From: Euglena gracilis
Lineage: Eukaryota > Euglenida > Euglenophyceae > Euglenales
Assembly: GCA_039621445.1 (NCBI GenBank)
Contig: CP154956.1
Span: 30,820,667 to 30,884,666 of the forward strand
Direction: 5' to 3'
DNA: 64,000 bases
The notes beneath the pieces were generated by a model. It worked only from the letters and a program-made list of their open reading frames with translations. It was not told the origin of the DNA and ran no database searches. Each line of letters begins with the position of its first letter. The first letter of the stretch is position 1. This document shows, piece after piece, positions 41,086 through 54,300 of this stretch. Made by a program: the position numbers and the translations under genes.

Positions 41086-41369
41086 GGGGGTACTATCTCT
41101 GTTCCACCTTCAAATCACAGCCCACCATGGGGTTCGACAAAAGAGACAAAGAATTTGCCTCCACAAGCTGAACAAAGTGCAACGAGCACAACTGCCTTTG
41201 TCAGCTGTGTAAGGTAGCCTGAAGTTCCCTTGGGTGAGTGAGGACCAGCTCGTGGATTACCCCTCCCTTTCTAGGCCCCAGGCAACAATGGAGTCCATCT
41301 TTGTCATCAAAAAAATGGAAGAACGCTGGCATCCAATGTTTCCGTAAACATACTTCAACTGAATAAATC

Positions 41370-41732
41370 TAACCCCCCCAATAAAGGGGCAGTGCCCTTT
41401 GAGTGGGCAGTGCCCGAATAACGGGCAGGGGGCAGGCTGAAAAAGTTTGTGCCAATAACGGGCACCCTCAGTTTTTTCCACAACACTTGCCTGCCGCGAG
41501 TGCGGTTGGTACAAGTGGAACTAGGGATGGGTCAAAATCATATTCAAGGTCCCGGATGTCAGGTTTGCAACACTCATCATTTCCATAAATAGGAGGATGT
41601 GTCACTCGTCACTCATTACAAAAGGTCTGTGAGGGAATTCCATGATGACGGGTAGTGCCCAAATAACGGGGCAGGGGGGAAGGTAAAAAAGACGGTGCCA
41701 GTAACGGGGCACCCCGCCCCGTTATTTGGGGG
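41370..41732. repeat. Duplicated AACGGGGC / CAGTGCCC block
   Basis: The segment around 41390-41470 (GCAGTGCCCGAATAACGGG, then GGCAGGG, then GTGCCAATAACGGGCACC) is repeated with changes at 41650-41715. The second copy ends in an inverted GCCCCGTTATT. Non-coding. Confidence 0.65.
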
Positions 41733-42249
41733 GGGGGATTTATGGGTTCCTGTAAACCGCTGTTTGTGTGTTGTTTACGGTTAACTGTAAAGGAGGGGAA
41801 CCTTTGCTCTCCCAGTCATGTACGCCACACATTCACTCAGGAAAGTGGTTCTGACCCACTGCTCACTCTATGGATCACACTGCTCAGCACCACCACATTA
41901 ATTCCATTTTCTGCAACCTGCTTTGGGCTCTCCTGATAAGAACCGAAACATCTGCTGCGTTCAGCATTTGTGGAATGGGAGGGGCGTTACATCGGAGAAC
42001 CCCTACCTGTAGTTTTACGTGGACTTGAAAAGTGCGTTTCAAAACAGCTTCCAGCCCGGACATAAAAATCTGGGGCATGTTGGCCTCTGTTGTACACTCA
42101 GCTCTCAGGAACCGAGCTGTGGAAATGACTTAGACTCATCCGGAGCACCCTCACAGCAACGGTATTTCGAAATCCCTCCATTTAGAAATATTGAAACTCA
42201 GCCGCTCCTCACTGGCTGTTCATTTGGCTGGACACTGGAAAATAATGGA

Positions 42250-42590
42250 CTAGCTAGACCCTCCCTCCGCCCCCCGGAAAGGTTCTGGGGGTCCCCCCAA
42301 CTGGAAAGAAAAATTTCCTCCCTCTGCGCGCCGACGCGGAAATCAGGTTTTAAATGCACTTTTTTCTGGCTGATTTTGTTCCAAAAAAAAGCCCAAAAAA
42401 TGGCCAAAATGGGCATTTTTAACCAGTTCTGGGGTCTAAAAAAAAATCGCTTCGCACTTCACACTTCGCGCCAGTCAATGGAATTCCCCCCCCCCACTAG
42501 CTAGCCCTGCTAGCAGACCCAATAGTCCTAGTCTAGCCAGTGCAGTCCACCCCCCCCCCCAGGGGTACTGCGAAACCATAAGCAATAGAC
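42250..42590. mobile_element. Diverged relative (copy D) of element C
   Basis: It shares with element C, in the same order, GGTCCCCCCAACTGGAAA, TTTCCTCC, GGCTGATTTTGTTCCAAAA, AATGGCC, ACTAGCTAGCCCTGCTAG and the GCAGTCCA block before the C run. The right end (AAGCAATAGACTG) is diverged and the left inverted end is not recognisable, so this is an old or truncated copy. Confidence 0.7.
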
Positions 42591-44185
42591 TGATACCAGA
42601 CGGATACCAGGAGGCAAGGGGAGGCACCGGGAGGTGTCCAGCTGCTTGACAGCCGTCAGTCGGGGGAATTGAGAACGAGAGCACACCAGCCTCCAATTAA
42701 CCCGGCTTATTCGCACACTTCAGGCAAAGTTTACAGAAACCCATAAAGCTCATTTACTTCATGGAACGTCAAACTTCTGTTCACGTTCCACACTCACACC
42801 CCCAATCGAAGCGAGGAGTCTCGCTGTTGCAAAAGAGGTTTAAAAGACCAAATCAGGAAAAGAGGGTTTACAGGTTTGGCTCGCATTCAGTCCGGCAACT
42901 GTTGTTTAGGAAATATCTGGGCCTTTGGTGCCAAACATAAAATTTCTGGAACAGCCCCTGCTGGGGGTTGCAATCGTTTTGGGCCAGTGTCAAAATCAGA
43001 AAATAATCGGGGAAACAAAACTGGGGAAAGCGGAATGAACCCAAAAAGGCCGAGAATTCCTGATTCAGCAAAACACCTATAGTGCCCAGAAAGGGTTTTA
43101 TTAGGTTGGAAACCAAGCCATAAATTTTTTGGGAAATTTCGGAGGAAAATTTTATGGGAACACGTGAATTTTTCCGGAAAGAAACAGTGGGGAAAAAAAG
43201 AAGACGCGGGCTAGGAGAGCCACAAAGAACTTCTGGGGCTCCCATTCAGCCTGGGGCAATTAGGGATCGATCTTTTCAAAGAACTAGACAGGGGGCAAGG
43301 CATCGGGAGTGGCACACTGTTGTCGAAATTTCCATCCGCCAAAACAACTCAATGGGCAGTGCCCCAAAGCATCACACACACACCGTTGCGCCGTACACGT
43401 TATGTGGGGAGCATGCGGATGCCATCACGTGGGTCCCCTGCAACAGGGAGAAAGGGGAGGTCTGGAGTGGAAGGGAAGAGTGGGTCCCGATTGGAGCCAA
43501 TAAATGGTGGCATGGCGGTACGGCGACCTCAAACTATGTGATAAACCTTTGCGGGGAGGTGGGTGCATCTTTCATGTTCACATCATTCCCCATCCCTGGG
43601 GTGGCCATCAACCCTTCCCATTTCTGCAAGGGCGTCATCACATCAACGCTTTGGTTCTCTTGCAATGGTGGGTGGGGGAGCCAGGGCGTGGGCAACCAGT
43701 GAGAAAAGGTCAGTGGCCATCAGGTATCTGGCCTGAGGTCCAGCGACCTTTTCCCAGCCCCCAACCCAAAGGGCCCAGCTGAAGCCCGGTGCCTTCTTGT
43801 ATTCTTCCGAATCCTTCGTGTTGCCCATTGCCGTCTGTTTCCTGTGCCGAACGATCATACACACACTTTCGGAGGACTTGACAAGCAAGGCCGTGCGAGG
43901 AGGACGTGTGGTATGCAACCGACTCGCCCCCAACCTGCACAACGCCATCCACCGAACAGATCTTGCGGCACGTTGATACAAATACAGTGGGGTGGTCCAG
44001 CACACAGCAGCGATTGTGGATGAGAGGCGTTGGCGCTTCCTCCTGGTGATCGAGACGCCTGCAGGTGTGCCCACCGCGCGGCCCAGCAACCCCTGGAGTG
44101 CTGGCCACCAGGCCCGAGATCGATACGAGCGGAGACAAGTGGACGGGGGGTTGGATTGCGTGGGGCTCGGGGGTGGGGCGGCTGC

Positions 44186-46432
44186 TCAGTACTGGAGGTA
44201 GAGGCCGACGTAGTCCTTCCGGGGCAGGAGGGCCAGCCGGGCCTCACCGCCAGGGCTGGGCGGGAAGGCTGGTGGGGGATGGACCCCCCCTCCCGACCAT
44301 GGCACGGTGCAAGGGAAAAATTCCGCCGAAAAAAATTTTGGCCTGGGAATCGGCGTCCCTGGAAATACGGGAAGGGGTGGGGGAAGGGGGATGGTCGGAC
44401 CCCCCAACAGGATTGGGGGGGGGGGTTGACCCCCAAAAGGATCGGGGGGGGGGGGGTCGACCTCCATGGGTTTGGGGATTCCAATAGCCATACGCCATGC
44501 ACAGCCCTGCTCGCAGCCGTTGGCGTCGTAGGCGAGCAGCAGGCGGTTGCCCTGCACCGCGACGCCCCCCACCGCCTGCTGGCGCTCGCAGCGGCCGTCC
44601 GCGTCTGCGAGGCAGAATTCTCAGGCAGGGCCGTACCGGATGGCTTGGTGGGGGGATCTACCCGGCCGAAGGCAACCTTTGACCCAAAAATCCCAGGATG
44701 GGGGTGGGGGGTCTGACCCCACCCACCCCCCCATAGGGTTTCCGTGATTCCCGTTCAACCCCGCTTGCGGGACACCTCCGCGAGGGGGAAGCCCTCCACC
44801 CCTCCCTTCGGGGGACGGGGGCAGGACGGATGGACCTGCAGCTCAGCCCGTTACTGGCCAGCCCGTTGCTGGGCTTCTTGGGTCCTTGGGCTGGCTGGCT
44901 GGTGCCTTTTCTTCGCACCACCAGCGACTGTATGCAACAACGAAACAACCTTTGTACCCCAATGTCCCTTCTGACCGAGCCGTTGCTCAACGCCCCGCCC
45001 CCAACTGGAGGGTCCAGATCAGAGGCTGGGAATTTTGGGCTGGCTGACACCTCCCTTGGGGTCCCCCAGCTGGAACTGGGCCTGACCTGGGGTCAAAACG
45101 GGTACCAAAAAAATCGAAACTGCAAAATAATACCAAGACCTGCCAAATGTGCGAAAAAAAATTTTGGACCCAAAATCTTACCAGGACAGCCGACTTTTGT
45201 CCATGTTGTCCATTTTTGGTTTTGCCTTCCAAAAGCAAAAAAGCACGTAACCGTCCAACTGGACAGGATATAAAACTCTGTCCATGGAGGCTTTTGGGGC
45301 TGCAAAAAAGCTGCTGGTTGGCTCCTGGGGATGGGGTGCCCTTCGGCCTGCTTTTGACACCTTGGCTGTGGCACAGTGGCATGCACATCCTGGGACGTTT
45401 GTGGGGGGGGGGGGTGATACCAGAAAGAAAACACCCAAGCAAAGTGTTGAGTATTGAGATCATCAAGCAAACAAGGTTCATTCAGCTTGACTGTGTGCTG
45501 GTCACAGAGCTCCATGTCCCTGATGGATGGATGCAATCAAAACAGTGGCCATCACCCCCTGGACGGGTCATGTAGAAGAAGCTGAACGACTGGTCAAGCC
45601 CGACGTGCCGACCAACTGCAAGCAGTCAGCACCAGGCAGACCCCTGACCGTCAACCTAAACCCCAGCCCGAACGAATGTTTTTGCACCAACAACCTTCTG
45701 TTTTCCCTTTGGGGGGGGGGGGGGGCGTGGGCTGCCGTATGCCAAAAAAGTAACACAATCGCTTTGGGAGGCACAATGGACTGTGCAACACCGCAAAGGG
45801 GGCACATCGCAGAAGACGGATGTGACCGACAGGCCATTCCGGGACTTGAGACACCAGCACCCGGCAGACCCGGCGGGAGTTGGGGGCAGCACCGACCCCA
45901 GGGCAGCCTGCGGCGGGGCTTCCCGTTCCACTGGAACGGCACAGCGGGGCTGCCGCTCTCCACCGCCCGCCGGCGGGCCGGGTCGGCCGCCGGCCGCCGC
46001 CGGCACCGCAGGCCGGCCAGCGCTGCGTTCAAGCGGACAGCACTGCCGGGGGCGGGGTGCGAGGAACGGGGGGAGACTGTGAAAAAAAAAAAAAGAGGAC
46101 TGGCCCCAACTGAGCGTGCTGGCCGGTGCCCCCGGAACGGACGGCGTGAGGCATCGGTGGGCACAGGAATGCGTCGCCAGACAAGTCAGCGAGGACCAAC
46201 CCGGGCGAACCGTCCACTTGTGTGCTTCCGTTCTTGGCCCGTCGTAATTGTTGGAGCTGTGCCTACCACCCCCCTCCAACTTTGCGGCTGGTGGGGGCCA
46301 ACCGCAGACATGGCCCTGGGGGAGGCCTTGATGGGGACTCCGTGGCCAGGGCACCGCTGGCAGAGGATTGGTGGACCTGCTTGGTAGCCCCCGTGGTGAC
46401 GCTGACCTGAAGCACCGTGTGCGGCGGAGGCA

Positions 46433-46472
<40 letters not shown>

Positions 46473-48660
46473 CATGGTGGCCAAGCCGGGTGTGGGAAAA
46501 ATAAACTTGGGCGGGACACCCCCGCTTGGCTTGCGAGTGGCAGGGATGGTGGATCTCTGCAGTTGCCGCTGGAACCCAAAAATCGCCTCGACCAATGGAG
46601 TGGAGTCCGGATTTCCATTGGCTCCACCCCAATGGGAAACCGGTCGGCCGGGGCCGGGAAGGGGGGGGGGGGGGCGGAAAACCTCCCATCCTGAAAGGTT
46701 GGATGGTTCCTGGCATTCTAACGCTGGGATCATTCAATTTTCTACCGACCCCTAGGGGATCACTTCCACTCTTCCAAAAACCAGCCACTCGCTTTCTCTT
46801 TCCAAAAAAAAAGAACAGTTTGTGTGTATACCTCGCTGGTTCCTTACCCTGCCACCGTCAACCACAATTCTGAATTTCGACCTTATCACAAGAACCCTGG
46901 CTGATAAAATTCCCTAACCTTGGGCCTCCTGCTACTTTATTTTGCCACCAGACAAATTCCGCTTGGCATTCTGCCTCAATTTCGGGTAAGCTGTCGGTGT
47001 CCCATCTATACAGTCGCCCAGCTGAACCCCCAGTGGGTGACTGGCTTTTCACAGTGACTGACTGGTTTTGACCGGACCCCCTTCTCCCCCCTCCCCCGGG
47101 GCGGTGTCGGAAACTGTTGAAGTGACCCAGCGCCGAAGGCACTGGAAAAAAAATCGGACTTTTTTTACGTGGCTTTCCCTTGGATTCCAGAATTTATTCT
47201 GTCACCTCCGTCCTGTGTTGACAAGTCAACAACTGGCTGCATCTCAGCCAAACAGAAAGGTATGTGAAATTAGCCCCACCGGTCTCTCTGGCAGAATTGG
47301 CGGAATGACGATCTCGGGAACAAAAGTATCCACTCCGCTCGATGTGCCCCTGGGCTCCAGGTGGCGGGAGATGTACAGCTTACCGTTGTGCTCGAATGGG
47401 CTCCACATGTGCTGGGGGCCGTGGCCGGCCTATTCGGGCGCTTCCGCTCGAGTGCGACGCAGCGGAACACCCAGAAGCCACGGGTGACAGAGGCAGGGGC
47501 ACCACCATCCTCCTTTGCCAATGATCTGTTGGTCCTTGCATTCAAAATTAGCTGCTCCGAATTCACAATGGCAAATTCACAATGCACAATGGCGGTTGTT
47601 CTCTCTGCCTCCCCCCCACCGATGCTCAATGAAATTCTCAATTTAGCGCCTCCGGTGGAAAATTGTGTTCTTCTGAGGGTTATGTTTGACAGGATGTTTT
47701 CTTAACTGAAACACTGCATTATTTGACGCATTGCACAGCTGTATATATGAGCCGAATTTCGTACCACTCACTTATGCATATCCAGATCAAGGGGAGCGTA
47801 ATACGGCTGGAGTGTAAATGATGTGGCGGGAGTCACGACTCGGTGTGCCCTCATCTGCCACTAGACTCTTGTTGACCTTTCAAAAACCCGAAAATCCATC
47901 AGCGCAAAAGCCCGAGCGAGGTGCAAGGCATCTTCGTCGGAGGTTTGATCTCCTTTGATGTCAGGGGAATCATAATTCCGCAGGTGAAACCATATTAAAT
48001 GATGAGGGCCCAAGATCCATAAATGAGATGATGGCGCTTCATCTGGCACGGTTCTTGCAAATGGGCCCCTGGGTCCCAATTATCGGATTAGGATTAAATT
48101 TGGACTGGAGTCAAACCTACTTTTATCCTAAATTCGGCCAAACGCAGGCCGGAACCCGAAATGCGACCCTTGCTTCTAAGCCTGTCCCTATCGTTAACGC
48201 AACCCACAGGGCTCACAGGGCATTGCAGAGGTAGAGATCCACAAAGCAAAAATCCAGTCAGGCCCTGAAAGAAAGCACAGATGGCCGAAGACCCACGTTG
48301 TTTGACAAATGCAAATCCCCCTTCCGGAGGGGGGGGGGGCACCAAAAAAAAGAAACTCCGCCTTTCCTTCATGCAAAATTTGACCTTTGGCCACCCAAAA
48401 AATATGCCGAAAAATTCCCCGTTGGCACCGTTTGCCCTGGCCAACAAACATTTCGGGTGCTCTTCTGATGCTCCAATTTTTCACTCATTGTGCACCTGCC
48501 AAAAGAGCTCAAACCCAGCCTCCGGTTCCTTCGGCAGCCGCAGTGTGACCATCCGGCCCGCCTGGCAGGCGATCTGGGGTCCGCCGAGGCGCAGCGGGCA
48601 GAGGGCGTACTGCGGCCGGCAGCGCCGAGCGTCCGCAGGTGCGGTGGCGTCCTGGAGCGG
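44186..48660 (-). CDS. Probable five-bladed beta-propeller, glycosidase-like protein (5' end missing)
   Basis: Five exons join with all phases closing: 48660-48496, 47411-47348, 46022-45897, 44604-44506 and 44268-44186, with TGA at 44188-44186. Two of the four introns use GC donors (AGGG|GCACAT and CAGG|GCTGTG). The readable protein is about 178 residues. It includes WSPFEHNGKLYISRHLEPR, SGSPAVPFQWNGK, DADGRCERQQ and, near the end, QGNRLLLAYDANGCEQ followed by RLALLPRKDYVGLYLQY. A W-x-PF-x-HNGKLY blade, then GSPAVPF, then a late LLLAY-x-x-x-x-CE strand recall proteins with the GH43/GH62/GH130-type five-bladed propeller fold. That assignment is by motif feel only. The N-terminus, including any signal peptide, was not found. 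Substrate and location are unknown. Confidence 0.55.
46438..46471. repeat. Run of about 34 cytosines
   Basis: This is the longest homopolymer in the window, inside the propeller-gene intron between exons 47411-47348 and 46022-45897. Runs of 8-18 G or C are scattered throughout the introns and spacers. Confidence 0.9.
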
Positions 48661-50102
48661 CTGCACGGCAAACGAGGCCGCAGCGAGGTGAGCAGGATTT
48701 GACACAAACCCGGGTTGGGGATCCGGACCCCGTGCCATGGTCAACGGGGGGGGGGGGGACTCCTCTCCCAGCCTGTGGTTGGCTGAAGTGACGAGTTTTC
48801 TGCCCGACACCAAGCCCTCACGCGGTGGGCTGGATAATTTTGTCCAAAACAAAAACAGCCCCCAGAAGCGACCAAAAAAAAAAAATGGCATGTCGCCTTC
48901 CATGCTAAAACATTGCGGAGGCTGGGTACCCAAATTCTCCGAAGAGGCTCCGCAGACGCTGGTTACCGGGAGCCTCTGCAGAGATTGGTTGCCTCCTCAA
49001 AGCCTCCTTGTAGGAAACCAATTTTGTGCACAAGCCACATCTGGAACAAAATCAAAAACCCTCCCAGAAAGAGAAAGTTCCATTATATCCCCAAACCCCC
49101 CAACCCCCACCACCACTGACGATGACAAAAACCGAAAATGCGAAAAAAAACAGTTTTCAGTTTTACCCCCACCCCCCCTCTACCGCAAACGATGATGAAT
49201 TTTTCGGTTTAACCCTCACACTTCCCCATCAGGCTTCGTTTTACCAACTCGGGGGGGGGGGTGCCCTGTGGTGTGCCTGCCCATAGCAGGCACAAACCCC
49301 CCCCCGGGGGAGGGGGTCGGTTTGGGCCCGGTGCCTGCCAATCAAGCCGAATTTCTCTTGAAAATGCCCATTTTCGGGCCCTGTTGCCTTCGGCGCTGTG
49401 GGCATGTGTTTTGCACTACCCACCCCAAAACCCGACACTCCTAGGGGTCACTTAAAGCCCTAATTCCAGCAGACACACAATTATGACCTCGCTTGGTTTT
49501 GGGGAGGGGGCTTGTCCAGGTAATTTTATTCTTTACTTTGTATGGGTTTTGGGAAGCTTCCAATTTGCGTCTGCCAGGGTTCAAACCCAGGTATTTACAT
49601 GAACGCACATGAAAAAAAGGAGTCTGAAGATATTTTGTGGTCCTTAAAAAGTTCATATGGGGTGTGCTTCCATATGTCCCAACATGCTGCGGCAAAAAAA
49701 TTGTTTTTCTGAGCCTCCATGGAGTCTGGTCAAAAACAAATCAGCCTCAAAAAAAAACCGAAAATGGCAATGTCCTAAAGTGGACCTCAAATGAACAATT
49801 CTGGGTAACAATTTGTTGAATGTCTTTTTGTTTCGTTTGTGGGAAACTGTCCTCCCTGGGAAACTGACCTCCAGGCTTGCTAACCTGTCCTCATAGGGAC
49901 TCTCCTTCCCCTGGGCCCACTGACCTGTCCGCTAGCAAATTTTGGGCTGTCTTCCTCTTTCAGAAAATGCAAAAAAATGGATCGTTTTCCTCTTGGCGCC
50001 AAACAAAAGGACAGTCGCTGAACTGGTGACGTCGTACCTGGTCATTTGAACGGAGATGGAACTCATCATTGTGAGTTTATTGAGAATTTTCATTGAGAAT
50101 GG

Positions 50103-51352
50103 ATGGCACACGGCGCTACCATTGTTGTATGCCCGGAAAAGGTGGCTATTGACGAACGGAAAGGTGCAAGGGAACGGAAAATCAAACGTTCAATGTCACA
50201 CCCGTCGACAGATGAGCAAGCAAAAACTGAGCAATGCCAGAGCAGCCAGAGGCAAGGCCTTCACGTGCATGGTGGCAAACCTCAAGGTAAACAATTGAAA
50301 GCGATCAAGCACAATAAGGAAAGCACTGTCTCCATGGCAACACAGAAATTTGGTGTTTTGCAAATAACCATTGCTCGTTGGCGGGATGGATTGGCAAATT
50401 ATTCCACTGGGGTTGGAAAGAAAAGATCGTTGAACACGGGGTCTAGACCATACATTGAATCTTCATGTTGCTTTTATAGAACGAAAATTCAATTTTCATT
50501 TTGTGAATCATGAAGCAACTGCACGGCCGTGGACAAAACTTTCCATCGCAGAAAACACCAATGCCGCATGAATTCAAAAAAAAAACACGAGGGGATTTTG
50601 TCACAAAACATGTAATTTTTGCTTGAACAGCAGTGGAGGTTTTATATTTTGTACGTCGCTCAAGTCCTTGTACCGGGCCCCATCAGCCCAGTGGTGCAAA
50701 AGTTCCATTACAACAACTCAGATTCTATTCTTAATGGCAAATATCAGTTGTCCGTCAATGGTGACAAAACGACTGTGCGCCAGGAAGATTACCCGAAAGT
50801 GCTTTTCTGTGAACATTTTGTAGTTTCTCCCGATGACCACAGGAGCAAGCGAGCTGAAGGGAGTAAGAGCACGAACAGGGGGAAACAAGAAAATATGCCT
50901 CACTGTGCGGCTGATGATCGGTGTTGAGTCTGCAGTGGAGATCGACAAACCAATCACACGAGCAGTTTGTGAGGATGCCCCTGTTTTGCATTTCTCTCCC
51001 TCAAAATAATATTCTCAAATAGCTTCAAGACAACTCTTATTTGGCCTGCAAAGAGGAACCAAAGGTGCAAAGGGAGTTTGAGAAAGAAATGCTGCAAGGG
51101 GTTTTGAAACGCAAATTGTTTTACACAGCTCAACCCAGTGCAAAGACAGATGGACAAGTGATGGAGGCACTTTTCAAGCAAACCTTCCCTGGACATATGA
51201 CCATTGGGGAGAGACACAACTGCTTGCTCACGATGGACGGGGTTGGACAGCATACAAATCAAGGGGCGGTATGTTTTGTGACTACTTTTAACCCCCCCCA
51301 AATGATACTCCCTCTCCCTAAGCCTCGGGTCCAACTTGGACCAATGAGTTAA
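50103..51352 (+). pseudogene. Broken pogo/Tigger-like transposase
   Basis: The frame at 50103-50513 contains a helix-turn-helix-like stretch (STVSMATQKFGVLQITIARW, about residues 75-94), like the DNA-binding region of pogo, CENP-B or Psq proteins. Downstream, the frame at 51041-51352 contains CLLTMDGVGQHTNQG, which fits the second catalytic Asp block of the pogo/Tigger DDE domain (LLxxDGxxxH). The pieces lie in different frames with stops between them and the first Asp block is not recognised, so the copy is decayed. Confidence 0.45.
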
Positions 51353-54300
51353 CCCTGCCAAGGACTTCACACGTGTTGCCACCAAGTGCCGCTATGGTCT
51401 ACACAGATGTTCCCCTCCCTTCCGATCCCCTTCCTTTTTTTGAGAGACAATTCCTGTTGGGCAAATGCACAAGAGGTTGCCAAGCATTCCTCCTCAGCTC
51501 AAATCTGTTACATGGCTGTTTTTGGCCCCTTTTCCCACCTTGGTTTTTTAGAATAAAAAATATAATCAGGAGTTAATCCTCCCCAAGTGATCCCCTCTTG
51601 GGCCGGGACTTCGTGCGGAAAAAAAAATACCCTGGGGCATTGTTTGGGAGGGTTTATCATGTGTGATGTGGATGAGCATTCAACTGTCCAAGCTGAAAGA
51701 CAACGAACATCTGAAGCCACCTTCTCGCAGGTGGCACAATTTGAATTAGAAACAAAAACATTCACCCATGCTCTTTACGCAGATTGAGCCAATGGGTTGT
51801 GGCTGCTATTGTGATGGCATAATGGACGACGACACCAAGGGGGCATTCATGGAATGTTTCAAAGAAGGTCAATTTGCAGACCAACCAGAGGACGATGAGG
51901 GAAGCAATGCCAGCTTGTCAGGTCCTTTTGTAAATAACAAATAATGCCAAACATTTCTAATCTCAAGGCAGGCACCAGGAGAGCGACACGGATCAATCAG
52001 CCAGCGATGCTGATTGACAACTGGTGGAGAGCAGGATGATAAAGAGGCAGAAGAGGAATCTGGGGTCATACATTTATTCTGATTTTTGGTTGAATAGACA
52101 ATGTTCCAGCCATGGCTTCCTGAAAAACAGGCATTGTTTACTTCAAAAAAAAAAACACTTTAAAAACCTTAGAACGCCTGAAAATGCGAAATTTTTGGGC
52201 AGAATACCTTTCAAATGCCCTAAAAATTCGGACTGGCAAAACTTTCTTTGACCGAGAAAAAAATGAAACCGCAAATCCTCGACAAAAGCAGGCGAATTCT
52301 GGGGAGAAAAAAATTCATTTTGAACAGATTTTTGGTGAAATTGAACCCAAATTCCTCTTCCGACCTGCTCACCTACACCAGGTCCACACGAACCGCCTTT
52401 TTAATGGGAAATATTTGGCATCTTCTAACAATAATTTGAGGTGTCTGGTTACAGTGTATTTTCTTTGCCTTTTGTTTGATTTTGGACCACAGGCAAAATC
52501 AAAAACGTTGGTTCGATGCCCGGACAGCCCTTGGAATGCCCTGGATTAGCGCCTCAAAAATCCTGAAAATGGCTCAAAAAGCCTGTTTTAAAAAATGCTT
52601 TAAAAAAACTAAAAGATTGAGAAAATTACCTTAAAACAATACCTGCCATAAATGATGGTACTTGCCCCATTGAAAATGCTTCCATGCAAGGTGTACCTCA
52701 AGCGGAAATTGTGACAGTTGAGAGGAGTTGTTGACTCGTTGTGCTCAATGTAACAGACGTTTCTGCAATTTGTTTCAATAATGCTGTGAAAGTCTTTTCT
52801 TGTTTGGCTGCTTTCGGCTGCCGACAGCCACAAAAAGCGGGTGCGACGGACTGCCCAAGGCTGATCTATCCCAGCCCAGCCCCAGGGAACTGGCAAGCGC
52901 AGCCAGCGTGCAATCATTTGTTATGAGAGCAATTCTTTTTATCCTGCTTTCAAACCAATTGAGGGCAAAAATTTTCCTGGCAACGTGGAGACCACTCGAA
53001 ATCCGACCAAATGAGGGCATCCAGGACTTGAGTCCAAAAAAACGTTTGATTTACTTATGGAGTTTATTTGGAAACATGGGTGATGCTGCGAACCCCAGTC
53101 GTCCTTTCTCGCTGTTTTTGCCCTGGCAGTGTCAGAGGCACTGCTTTTTGCACCAGCGTCCATTTTTGCACCACTGTCTTCATTCCCAAGCACGCGCAAA
53201 CAACAAAAACTGCCAGCAACATGGTTTATTTCTTTGGGGATGTTCATCAGGTTCAGTCTTAGCTCCATTGGACGGCTGGGACGGAATAATCTCCTTCGGC
53301 GAATAGAAGGGTAGAAGGAACTCACTTGTTCGGTTTGTACACCGAAAAATTCCAGTAACGGGGACAAACCAAAGATCCGATAATGATTGATATGATTAAT
53401 CAGTTTGCCAATACTTTTACATTCCTGTCAAATGCCAAAAATCTTTGCAGCTCTATGAACTTAAATGCACAAACATCGCAAAGCTCTCTTCGCTTCCCTG
53501 TTCTGAGCAACAGAAGAAATACCAAAGATAAATCACACGTGGTTAGAATGCCAATCAGTGGTTTGTCATATTCCACTGGTCACACCAGGATCAGACGTCG
53601 TCACCCTGATGCAAAGGTTGGGCCATAGACAATTCACTCCGCCATATCTGATGTTTCTTTCAGTGGAACGGAGTGGCGCGGTCTATGCCAACGATGCCAG
53701 AAAGAACCGCTTATTCCATTCCCTTGCTTTGGACTTTTCAAAGAAGAAGAAAAAACATTTGAACCTTTTCTGCAGAGGAAGACAACAATTTTTGACAACG
53801 GCAAAATTTTAGAAATTCCCTCCGTGTTTTTCATGATTATCCTCCATAACCTTTCTGTTGCCCTTTGCCAAAAAAGTTGGCACAAACAACATCAATGGGT
53901 CAGCTTCAATATATGGCTTGCTTTTGCTGGAATCTTGGGATGTGCCCCAAAACAAAGCTGCAGCCTCCTTCATGCCTGTCAATTATTGCTCTTGTTGCTG
54001 TTTGCCAAAAAAAAATGCCTGAGAATGTACAGCGCTTTGGCGTTGTTCCAAATCCGGTTATGCAACTTAAATATTGCATTTCTCCTCTGTCTCCTCTGGC
54101 TCCACGGCGATCTTCTGGGGGAGGGATGTGTGAATGAAGAGACATTCATATCCAAGGGCTCCAAATTCTGACCACGGAGGCAACAAGTCCTATTCAGGTT
54201 TGAGGCAACAGGAAGAGCCAATTCTTTCACCAGCTGCCTTCGGCCACTGGTATGGCTGTGGCTTTTGAATTGGCACATGCCAGGCTGAAAGGTTGGGGGG

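Larger units (their letters stand above)
38067..44185. other. Spacer with repeats; may hold the first methyltransferase exon
   Basis: About 6.1 kb without a confident exon. It contains poly-T/A sequence, a (TTTTAGGCCA)n-like run near 38690-38745, duplicated blocks at 40.7-41.1 and 41.4-41.7 kb, and a copy D of the repeat related to element C. The missing plastid-targeting exon of the methyltransferase should be in here. I could not identify it. Confidence 0.5.

Noticed and set aside
43643-44138. Leftward frames of about 145 codons as a candidate first exon of the methyltransferase
   Set aside because: One contains a plausible start (MGNTKDSEEYKK), but it has no plastid-targeting character and I found no donor in the right phase for exon 38066-37949.
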